Both the position numbers and the translations under genes were made by a program. A stretch of DNA of 64,000 nucleotides, from positions 7,928,616 to 7,992,615 of the forward strand of contig JACYXH010000772.1 in NCBI GenBank assembly GCA_026745465.1, written 5' to 3'. Position 1 is the first letter of the stretch, and the number at the start of each line of letters is the position of its first letter. The stretch comes from Lota lota. Lineage: Eukaryota; Chordata; Actinopteri; Gadiformes; Lotidae. The notes beneath the pieces are model-generated. The model was not told the origin of the DNA. It made no database searches and was given only the letters and a program-made list of their open reading frames with translations. Positions 1-12,900 of this stretch are shown piece by piece.

Positions 1-792
1 TATATGAACATAATGGAACGTTTTAAAGCTTCCCATAGAAAATCTAACTTCAGTAGTTAACTTCAATCTAAAACAATGTTTTAGAGATTAACAAAAATAA
101 AATTTAACCATTCACTGGGGTATCAGTTGCTACAGTTCTCATCTCTTCATGGGAAGTGACATCACTTGCAACTGATGGTGCCAATCAGAAACATCAATCG
201 CAATATGTCACCAGAGGCAGTGCTGTTTGATTATTTGATTACTGTGCTTTAAAAACTATATTTGAAGCAACATAGATTACTGTTGGTTACTAGAATTACA
301 GTGTAATGTATATAAATCTTCACAGTGAATATGTGATTAGTCTAACTGTTCCATACATTTAATACCATTTTGATGTTTTAATTATTAGTCTATGTGCTTA
401 TTAACAAAAATAATCCATAAGGATATCTTAGTCAGTCTATTATCAACATAGACTAGTTATCAAGTAGTTAAAGTAGTGTCTAACATAGTCCTTATCCATT
501 AACCTTCAATAAAAGAAAAATGTTAAATGAAGTGCTCTGTGCGAGGTGCCAACAGATTCACCAGTTTTTAAATAGTTGGAATAGTAAAGAGTCACAACAA
601 CACAAATCACCACTATTCACTTGTCATACTAATCTTGCAATCACCTGACACCATTTCAGCCAATCAGAAAGACCTTTACAATGCCCTGCTTCACCAGAGG
701 TGGATCTACACCTGTGGTTATCATTGAAGACCTTTAGTGCTCATTAATGTCTTGATGTTTACCCCTGACCCCAACAGTGGTGGTCATCCTTT
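1..792. other. AT-rich flank 3' of aqp11, no gene seen
   Basis: This stretch is AT-rich and has no long open frame, splice-bounded exon or tandem repeat that I can support. It lies downstream of the aqp11 stop codon on the minus strand, so part of it should be aqp11 3' untranslated sequence. I could not pick out a convincing minus-strand poly(A) signal. Confidence 0.5.
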
Positions 793-2395
793 TCATTTCC
801 CCTTCTTGGTCTCCAGAGGGCGGTAGGGAGTGGGGTCAGAGGTCGGCCACAACATCGGAATGACTGTGCCAAACACCAGCACAGATGTCAACATTCCTAA
901 CACAGAAGACGAAGAAAAGGGATGTGGTATTGAATTGAAACAACAATTAGAAAAAAGTTAGTGGGAGACATAGTTAAAGGTAAATCAACAAATAGACAAA
1001 TAATGGTCAGCACATTGTCCACCCAGATGTATGCTGTGTAGATCAGCTTGCCCAGGGACTGTACCAACTGGTAGGCTGATCTATTTATCATACATCTAGT
1101 TGGACACTCCCATGTGTGATGTCACTAGAGGGTCGATTTTAAAGTGACTTGTAATTGGCTGATCAACATCACACCTTTAAGAGTAGCTAAACATTAGCTT
1201 AGATTTAACAGTAGTGGTAGCCTTTGTACCTAGCAGCTAAATGTAAACGTAGCTGTTGCAGTAGCCATTACATTAGCCTGTGTACCTAGAAGCTTAATGT
1301 TAGCCTAGCCTGTAGGGTTAGTCTGGTAATTGTTATGCGAGGTGTAGCAGTAGTGTCAGCCTGGTTACCTAGCAGCGGGCCGGCCCAGTACACCAGACTG
1401 TACTCCAGGAAGGAGTTCCCACTGCAGGGGAACTGGGTAGAGAAGGCCAGCGAGGGGTTGAACACTGCCCCGCTCACACTACCACCTGGAACACACACAC
1501 ACAAATATATATACACACACACAGACAAGCAGACAGACACACACAAACACACACACATATATATAGCACACGTTAACACTGGCCCAAACACACTCACACA
1601 TAGACACAAACAAATACACACATATATACACACACGTGCATTCATCACATACACAAAACACGTTTAAAACATCTTCAAGGATGCTCCCTGATAATATTGA
1701 TCGAACACTGAACCTGACGGGTAAGGGTCCTACACTATCCTACCCCGATCTAAAGCCCCAACCCTTGCAGAGCACATAAACACCCTACCTGCGTACACAA
1801 GGGTGGTGATGACAGCCGCGATCGCGTGCACACGGTATTTCTCCTCCACCGCGTGCATGCGGGAAATCACGGTCTGCACGCAGAAGGCGCCCGCGAACTC
1901 CACCGCGGCAGTGTGCAGCAGAGTCGCGCGGATCTGGCTGATGCACCGGAAGCCTAGCAGCTTGTGTTGCAAGTGGAGGTCCGAGAGACCGAGACCCCAC
2001 ACCTGCGGCACCACCGCGCGAGCCACGCACGCCGCAGCGAACTGACACGCGACCCGTTGCAGGGCACACCTGCCCGCGAGCCTTTTGCTGCAGGCATGCT
2101 CGAGCGCGCCGCACGCGTTACCGAGCGCGCCACCGAAGGTGAGCCCGTGTACCACGCACGCCAGGTAAGTGAGCGTGAGCGAGAGTCGCGGCTCCACGCG
2201 GCCCACCTCGGCCAACAGCTTGAGCTCGTGCGTGCAACAGCAAAGCTGCAACGTGGATACAAACTCCACCGCGTACACCTCAAGCGGGGTTTCCGCGAGC
2301 AGTGCACTCTTCTTCAGTAGCCTGCGGGACACCTCGCACAGCAGGACCACCCCGACGAGAACGCACACAGACACCGCCACGTCCCCGCTCGCCAT
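793..2395 (-). CDS. aqp11: aquaporin-11 (three coding exons)
   Basis: Coding exons in transcript order are 2395-1789, 1485-1369 and 896-793. They total 828 nt and encode 275 residues, and all junctions are GT-AG with matching phases. Aquaporin-11 is an unorthodox intracellular (ER) channel for water, glycerol and peroxide. The predicted protein has six hydrophobic segments, the family-typical segment KYRVHAIAAVITTLVYAGGS across the first junction, and an intact second pore motif in GAVFNPSLAF. The C-terminus reads MLWPTSDPTPYRPLETKKGK, as in fish aquaporin-11. The first pore motif is odd: it reads Asn-Ala-Cys in GALGNACGALEH, where the vertebrate family normally has Asn-Pro-Cys. The start is the ATG of MASGDVAV; an upstream in-frame ATG near 2623 adds a low-complexity, non-homologous stretch and was not used. 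Exon 1 is strongly CpG-rich, unlike the rest of the region. Confidence 0.87.
1195..1390 (-). repeat. tandem repeat carrying copies of the aqp11 exon-2 splice donor
   Basis: Read on the minus strand, the exon 2/intron 2 junction (CTGCTAG|GTAACC, exon end at 1369) is followed by two degraded copies of the same junction. These are CTTCTAG|GTACAC near 1287 and CTGCTAG|GTACAA near 1232. Flanking bases (AGGCT, CTACTG) are shared as well. The unit has spread in tandem at spacings of roughly 55 and 80 bp and includes a few exonic bases. Confidence 0.6.
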
Positions 2396-2560
2396 CTCCA
2401 CAACGGGTCGTGATGTCTGGGGGAGAAACTGGTATCTGGTTTTCCTCCTAGGTTTGTTCCTTCTCCTCCGCGCTGTTGGTGCCGATGCAACCGTCCCTGA
2501 GTTTAAAGTGCTGCCGGAGTGACGGGTTCTGTGCGGATGTGGCCAGGTCCTGCTCACATG
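2396..2560 (-). promoter_or_regulatory. CpG-rich 5' region of aqp11
   Basis: This is the immediate upstream sequence of the aqp11 start codon, continuous with the very CpG-rich exon 1. A CpG-rich first exon plus upstream sequence in an otherwise AT-rich region is typical of a vertebrate promoter. No TATA box or defined factor site was identified. Confidence 0.35.
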
Positions 2561-3891
<1,331 letters not shown>

Positions 3892-3932
3892 ATCTGCCGC
3901 AAAACCTTTGACTTGGTCTGGGATCTCGTACG

Positions 3933-6900
3933 ATGGACACGTCTTCCAGAAACATGTTCGACTCCTTAAAAGATCAAATACGGGACCGTAAGATCTGATC
4001 TAAATGTATTTGAGTACAGCAACTTTCTGATTGATCAACATCGCATGACCAAATGATGATGATGAGGATTATACATGTTATGTGTTTTGCTCCTTTCAGG
4101 ACACACAGATGTGCCTACATTAATTAAATAAAACGAAAACAAAATAGACAGGACATTGAAGACACTATAAATAGTTACCAACAGCCGTAGGTAACAGACA
4201 AATAATAATAATATATTTTATTTATATAGCACTTTTCTCAATACTCTCATACACTTTACACTTACAAAATACATTAAATACAAGACTAAATGAAAACAGA
4301 ACAGTTCAGATCAGTTTCAGACAGAGTGGTCTAATGTAAACAGATTGGTTTTCACTGGAAATTTAAAGCATACGGGTGGAGGGAAGGGATATATATATAT
4401 ATTCTCCAGAGAGCCACAACACTGGTCTATGCAATGTGCCATACATTTGTTTCCTCGGTTTGTCTGCAGACCTCGGGCAGCTCGACCCTGACTGGTTCAA
4501 CGTTCTCACGGTGAAGGCATCTAACGAAGAGAATAACCGAACCAGACCGAACCAACCGAAAACCACTCACCATGATGAGGGCTTTAAAACACCATTCAAC
4601 AAGAACGCAGCAGACAGCCAACTGTTCTTCACCCCCAATATATTTGGACACAGCAGGAGTTTACTATCCCCCGACATGCAACATGATGGATCGTTTACTG
4701 AACAAGGTCATTCACTTGTATACACATTTATTACACATTTGTAAGATATTGTTTACATTGTGTAATATGCCTATATGGCAATGATTAATATTCAGCATTC
4801 AGTACAGTTATTGTCGATTTTTGAGATACTTTCTACTAAATCATTTCTACTCAATACAGATTGATTGTAAAATCATTTTCCAAATTTCTGATTGTGTAAA
4901 GCTGTTTTAGGCCTATAAAGTACATGCTTGGTCATTGGTTATGCTTGGTCATGCCCCGAATCTTCCAACTGGGATTAATATTTTTTTTATATCTTCTTAT
5001 GTTTTCTATTAATAAAGTAATGTAGTGTATTGCTAGTAGTGTACATCTACCACTAGTGTTGATCTATGCATGCTGTGTTTACTGTCCTCTTAGGTAAGGA
5101 GCCTCTTCCATGGGCTGCAACTGGGTCAGGACTGCTGGGGTCGTTCACAGAACTGTAAGTCTGGATCACACATTCTCAGATAAAAGGGGAGATAATTATT
5201 GATATTTGGGTATTTTATTTGCCATACCTTTATTGAATTAGCTCAAGGAGGCCATTATTGTAAGAATAGATTGAATCGTATCAAAATAGTCATGTTGAAA
5301 TTATGTTTAAAGCTAGGGTAGGCAATTTATAGTAGAAGCATTTTCTTTGTCATATTTGTTGAAATTCTCTTTACATCCCGACATCAATCAATTAATCAAA
5401 TGCTCAGACAAAATAAAATCACAGTTTTCACTCCATATTTGTCAGTTATTAGTGGGCCTTTATTGTATTTCTGTCATAACGCTGTATTTCCTGCTCCAGT
5501 ACCCCCGTTACCAAACTGTTCCAGAACAGAATCCATCAGAACCACTTTGGTAAGCTCAGCTGTCACTGTGATGACATCGTCATCCTGTTGTTGTTCAGCA
5601 CTTTGTTTTCATTGGTCAACGTTCTGTTCTTCATTGGTGTCTTTCTCTCTGATCCACTGCAGAACTACTGGACACAACCCAGCGAGCCTTGGTCAGTCTC
5701 TTCTCTCACGCTCTCTATCTTTCTCTGGCTGTCTCTCTCTGTCTCAATCTCTCATGTTGGTCTATCTCTCCCTTGCTCTCTCTCGGATCTCTCTTTTACT
5801 TCATCTCCCTATCTCCTTCAGATTTATTTATCTTTCTATCTCCATCTTTCTCTCACGCTGTCTCTCTCTCTCCCCTCTTCTTCTGCTATGTCTCTAATTT
5901 AAATAACCTCTGCTGAAGTTGTCCTTTAATCGAATTGATCATGCTGGTGGTCCTCCCAGATCATGATGGAGAGTCTGGGGGCTCAGGTGAACCCTGACGT
6001 GTCCTGGACCAGCTCCCTCAACACCCCACCTGCCGTCCCCTCGACCCTAATTTTGAGTAAGACCACCCACCACCTAACCACCTTGTTTTCTGGACCTCTG
6101 AACCTTATTCCCATGTGGCGTAGTACCCCAACTAGATAACAGTTTTAACCTTTTACTAGGGTTTCTACAGTTAAGGAAAGCTCAAGAAATAATGCTTATT
6201 ATTAAAAACATAATATACTTGACAAACGCTTTTTTTCTTATTTGCTATCTGATCTTTGGTTTATTCTGAATTGTGGTAGTATAGCCTTGTGGTGGGGATA
6301 TCTCGCTCTCTTTGTAATTTAATTGAGTTTGGGCATTTTATGATTTCATTTAGTTTCTGTCCCTAATCTCTTCTGCAGCTAAAACCGAGGAGATGACCTC
6401 TCTTGTAAGCCCGTCTGAAGAAAAAAATTATATTGTGAGTAGTATTGTGTTTTATAGCAACTATCTACTCAACTATCAAGACTAGTTTAATTCTATAATA
6501 GTTGACCGTTATTGCAACCTTGTTCTAAATTTGATTTGGACAATAACGTTTTTGTCATTTGGAGTTTGTTGTTACGAGTAAGAAAATCGTAAGGATAATG
6601 AAATCGGGAAGATGGTGATATCTATCTACTATTGTTATTTAGTTTGTCCGGAAGCTCTTCCCGTCTCTATCGGACATATCTGGTGTCAACGTGCTATCCC
6701 CCACCAAGAACCCCAAACCCAACACTCCGCAAAGTAAGCACTATATACTGTTTTACATTTCAGATGATTTAAATGATGAGCTAAAGTAGTAGCAGTCTAA
6801 ATATTACTGCCTTGATTTAATTTATTTATAGCGAGCGTATGAAAACTAATTTTAAACAAATCAATGTTAAAAAGAGAAGACATTATCCCTGTTTTGTATA

Positions 6901-9900
6901 AGGGTAAATGCAGATTACCAGCCTTTCTAGTTTGGTACAGATTCATTTGTGAATTCCTATTGAAATAATTTCCACAATATTTAGTATAACATGTTGTACT
7001 CTATTCTAGCATGAAGTCACTGAGCTCTAGAACAACGCCAGGTTGGCCACATGAGTTTACATTAAATAATATCTTTCTATTGGCGATCTGAAATCAGCTG
7101 TGGTCGATGGTCGAGAGGCTAGCCAGGAGGGAATGTCATCGGACTCCCAGCATTCCTCCCTGGACCAGAGCGACGACCAGTGGAGGCAGACCCTCCCAGA
7201 CGCCATCAACAACGAAGAGCTCCGCGACACCGTGGCTAGCGTCCTGGACGGCGCGGAAAACGTCCTCTCCATATTCTTCACCAACAGCAGCTCGGCTCTC
7301 AGGCGGGTGAAAACCAAGGAGCGGATCAAACGTAAGCAGAAGGAGTGGACTCGCAACGCTAGGAAGGTCTCGATGGAAAGGCTTGCAGAGACTGCCGTGA
7401 AAACCGAGGGGGTTGAGAAGCTAAAGGGGACTGACCTCTGCCCTCCTGCCCCATCTTCTCCTGGTCAGAGAGAGACTAGCGGTGGCACTAGTGCAGTCAG
7501 TCAGTGGTCTCCAATCAGTCTAACGGAGATCACAGAGGCTGGTTTGGATAATTCTCCACCAGTTGACAATCCTGGAAAAAAACAAGAACCAGTATCCGGA
7601 CATTCTACGGGAAAACCTGAAAGCACATTTGATCCTATTAAAGTAAAAGTGCCATCAGACTCTCTTTTTAGTAAGAAAAAAAGACAGTTTGTTTACAATG
7701 TTCAGAGTCCACAACCTATAGTGAAGAAAGAACACAAGCCAACTCAGAAAGCACAACAATCAAATCTCATCTCTGGTAAGTCTTTATCATGGACTAACTT
7801 TCAATTATTGATCTACTAATTCTGATACTGATAATTGTCTTCTCTGGTCAAATGTCTTTACCGTTAATAATTTTAAGTAAGTTGTTCTTTTTTAAATATT
7901 ATGTTGATTACTATTAATGCATCAACGATATTCACATTTATCAAGCATTTCCTTTTATTATTTCTGAGATGTTTTGTATATCTGAGCAATTTGACATAAT
8001 AACCGGAATGTTCTATTGTCGTGTTTTCTTACAGACCAAGAACCGTGTGTGCATCAGCAGGAACCGACAACCGATGTTACACCCAGCATCCAGGACTCTT
8101 TGGCGGGACGTGGTCCAATTCCTTCTGCAGCGACCCAGGATCTGGACATGTCCCAGCTCTGCAAAGCCTTAGACCACAATTTCACTCAAATGACCGAGGT
8201 TGTAAAAAAACCACAAGACATCTTCTCCTCCTCCACCTGTCTGTTACTGGTCAAGGAAAGGAACAAGAAAATATTAACCAAAGGTGAGGCGAGCCAGAGG
8301 GAGACTGGCTGTCACCACACCGATAAAGGGCCGGAGCTGACGGGCTATCAGCGGAACTCCTACGTAGCACCTGACAGTAGCATCTTGTCTTGTGCTACTG
8401 ATCTCACAAAACTGGCCCGAACGTCTTCCCCTGTTCCCTCCATCGTCCATAATAAATTGTTCCACGGTACTAACTCTACAGGGACAGAACAGAGACTTGT
8501 TCCTTTTACACCGCTAAGCGAAGAGAAGGAAAATAGCCTTTTTGACGACATGGAGGAGGATCCAACCGAGTTCAATCAGTCTGTCCAATCCCACTCAATA
8601 TCGGGCATTGGACCAATGATTGAAGAGTTCATCGGGCCACAAGGAGACCTTGGTGAAGATGTTTATACTAAACGCAATACTAAAGGTCAGACCACTATGA
8701 CAGAGCAATACAGGTTAGGATTTCATCCTTCCACGAGTGGGTCATCTGGATTCAAAACGGCTTCAAATAAGGGGATTCACATTTCTTCAGTGAATCTGCA
8801 AAGAGCCAGGGATATCTTTAAAGAGGTTGAGGAGCAAAGCATTTCCAATATTCCACTCACCAGACATGACGACACCACAAGGAACGAAATCACTAGGAGT
8901 GAAATGCCCATTATACAAAATTATGTCTCAGTTTCAGCCATTCCAGCCGTTCCGGCCTCCGCCCCAGCCTCCGTTCCGTACTCCGTTCCGGCAGTTTCAG
9001 GTGAGAAAAGTGTGGATAATCAACACCGTTTGACTGCGTCACAGAATGCTGATGTCACAGAGCTGTGTAACCTTTTAGAGGAAGCAGACACCCAGTTTGA
9101 TTTCACCCAGTTCAAACCTGCAAAGCCGAACGTAGCTCCTCAAGAAGTGGATCTCTCCCCCAAAGCGGCAGATGCAGAATTAGACCCCGACTTTCTTGCC
9201 GGTATAGATTTTGATGACAGTTTTAGCTCTGATGCTGAAAAACATCTAAATGAAAACGTCCAAATTCCTCCAGGAAGCAGCAACCACATGGTTTCAACTT
9301 TGAACAATGAATCAGTTTTTCCATTGAAAAGAAATGAAACGTCCTCCGCTATCAATGTATCCCAGAACACCGAACCTAAAGCCGCTCTCAAAGCCGATGA
9401 TGTGTCAAATGGGCACGAAAATAATATCACTAGTTACACTGAAACACCCAATCATCAGGAGAAATATCCCTTTAAGTGTAACCTAGGCTTTCAAACCGCT
9501 GGTGGTAAGTCCTTCAGTGTTTCAAAGAAGTGTTTGATCAAAGCCAAAGCTATGTTTTCAGACCTGGAGGACAGTTATTTATCATTCACAGATACTGCTG
9601 ACAGCTCCTGTCGTGAATCGGTAAACAGTGGCACTGCTTCCACTCCCCAACAGATTCCTAACCATAACACGCCCAAGAGTGGTTCTGTTGTGGGTACTAG
9701 CAAAAATCTCCATCCCGAATTTACGGATTCAAATACAGAAAACAGCAGTGAAAAGGTCTCAATCACTGTGACAGAATCGCCTTTTTGTCAAAGCATCTTA
9801 AGTGATAAACCTACAGCTGAAAAACCTGGATGTGAGAATAGTAAGCTTCATATGACTAAAGTTAGCGAACTGATGGGAGGTTTCTCAATGGCCAGTGGGA

Positions 9901-12900
9901 GAGGGATTACCATATCAGCACAAGCTGTCCAAGCAGCAAGCAGTTTCTTCAACGATTTTGATGCCATAGAAAACCAGGATGGCACTCAGCCTCAACATCA
10001 GAAGTGTAATGACGTAGACAAAACCATAATGGGCAACGAAAAGGAAAGCCACTGCGGCTTTAAAAAGGAAACTTTCACAGAACCCGAGCAGAAGTATGGT
10101 GAAATAGCAAGTGCTAGTGTCGTGCCTTCTGCATACTTGGCCACAAAGAGTGATGATGACAACCAAATGTATAACGGTGGTTTCAAGAAACCAATAGTGA
10201 ATGATGTCGTTTCTATCCCCAGGAGAGCACATCTGAAGGAGCAGTCGGGGTTGTTCTCCTCAGGCTCGGCAACACCGGTTGTTGGATCTCACTGTCACGG
10301 TGGTTTCTCCACAGCGAGTGGGAAGAAAGTTTCTGTCACTGGTGAAGCACTGGCAAAAGCCAAAACTCTTCTGAATGAATGTGATTTGGTAGAAGAAGAA
10401 AAAATAAACAGTGATGCTTCAACTGCACGCTCTCTTCCCGGTCCATCTCCAAAGAATTATTGTTTTAAGCCGGACGCTTTAAGAAGGGCCGCTTTGACAG
10501 CAAAGTCTTCTTGCCCTTCCTCTTCAGAGAATGTTGGCCCCAGTGTGGTTAGTGAGTCGGGTAGTGCTAGGGGTTTCTCTACAGCCAGTGGGAAGATGGT
10601 GTCGGTGTCTGACAAGGCGCTGACCAAAGCCAGGTCTCTACTGAACGAGAATTCAACTGACAAAGAAAAACATCAAGCTGCTCCAACAGCAAACCATCAG
10701 GCCCAATCTCCGAATCCGATTCCACTGAAACAAAGGGGTGGATTTCAGACCGCCAGTGGTAAAGGAGTGGCCATTTCAGCTGCCACTCTCCAAAAAGCAA
10801 AAGCCATGATGAGCGATTGCGATGCCCCTATGGAGGCTCCCCTACATTCCAATGGGCCGACCAAAGCTCCACCTCTAAGACCTGGCGGTGGTTTTTACAC
10901 AGCCAGCCATAAACCTGTACAGGTGTCGTCTGAGGCCCTGCAGAAGGCTAGCTCACTCTTTGACGACTTAAGTTGCGACGCCGAGACCGTTGCCCCTTCA
11001 CAGGCAGTGATAACAGAAGAAAAATCCAGAGAATGTCCAAGGAATCTTGAAGGAATGAAGTTTAGCTTCACCACTGCAAAGGGCACAATAGTCCAGGTCT
11101 CCAAGGACAATCTTTTGAATGCGAGGAACCGTTTGAATGTAGAAGAAGATAGTGTTTGTTCTATGTCTGGTGCTAGCTCTCACTCAGAGGAATCGTTTGA
11201 AAACCATAAAAATGAGCTAGAGATGCTACATGTTATGACAACATTATTGAACAGAGATCAAACGAGAACCGAGAAGCAAATTACTCCCAGACAAAGGAAT
11301 GCTTTTGTTTCTACGCGTGAACATCTGGAGGGTGATGCTGGAAGTGCTGATACGAGTGCTTCAGTAGACGGTCAGCAACTGGCTGAAGAGAGTGCTGCAA
11401 TGGCGTCAGAGAAGATGACGGTCCAATCATATGGTTCGGTCAATAGAGCGGTAGAAACCCACAAAGCAACAGGGAAGAGATCCATAGATGATGCGGATTT
11501 AACAAGTGAGTGACAATTTAACTCAATAACTAAATATTATTATTTAACAACACTTGAAAACATATAGCATTTTTTGCTTTTTAGTTGAGGTGATTTACAG
11601 TTATTTAGAATTGCAGCACCTAAGCTTTTTCTTGCGTTTCCTTTCTTCTTATTAATAAAATATTGTTTAATACGGTACATTTACAAAAATCTCTTCACTC
11701 TTCCAGACCAACCTCCGCTAAAGAGGCGGTTATTGGAAGAGTTTGATCGTGCTGTGGATAGGGATAGGGCAAGCTCCCTGCTGCCTGCTAAAAGCTCACC
11801 CCACGGTAATGTAACACACTATGATCCCAGGTCCCCATGGTAATGTAACACTTTACGACCCAATTTATGTCAAACATTTTCCAATTTAGGGAAGAGAAAT
11901 GGGACATGGCTGTGCTGAACCTGCAGAGTTCTCTCCTTCATTCAACTTGGGATTTAGCACCCGGATGGTTGGCTCCAAGGCTCCATGGCAACGGTTGCCT
12001 GGTTACCCTTGGCAATTGTTACTTGGGAGCCTCTGGTTGCCCCACTTGGCCAGCTCGTCTTTTTGTCTTGTTACTCTGGACCAAAATGTAGGCCTAATTA
12101 AACAAACATTTCATTATCAAGATGTGCGGCATAGAGGTATGCGATATTCATTGCTCCAATATTTAAAACATGAAAACAATATTGTCATTCTCATTAAAAG
12201 TCAGGCCTGGTTTTTAAAGTTTTGTGTGGAGTCCTAGATTTGAAATACTGGGGAAGACTTTTATTTTGTAAACTGTCATGTTCAACCTCTACTGGACATC
12301 CAGCCTTTACTTGCCTCCTTACTTTGATTTGTTTTTTACCCGATAAAGGTGTCCTTAAAGACAGGAGGGTTTTCAAGTACAAGGTCTCCCTGGAGCCACA
12401 CATCACCGGGCCACACAGGTACATCTTTAAGAATGTCAACTGACTTGGTAGCCCCTTTATTACACCTATCGCTTGGACATATGCGTCTTCTACATTGATA
12501 CATGTAAATGATTTAGTAAGAGAAACTATACAGAAAGGGGGTGTGTGGTATTTAGAAAACCCTTTGAAATTGTACTAACAATAATTAAACATGTGTGTAT
12601 GTGTGTGTGTGTGTGTTTCCTCCCTGTTGTCAGAGATGGGAAGAGCTACGTGGTCCTCCCCCATCAGAAGCCCCCCCCAGACCCGGCGTCGGTGCCTCCT
12701 ACCTCCCCTCACTTCCAGGCCTCGGGCTCCAGAGCTCCGGTGTTCGTCCCTCCGTTCCTCAAGAGGAGGAGAACCGACACCTCCCAGACCAACCAGGACC
12801 CCCAAGGCATGACGAGGACCAGGACCCCTGCTGTATTCATCGCTCCTTTCAAGAAACCACTACAACCGCAACCCCCCACACCTCTTCCTCCCCCTCTTTC

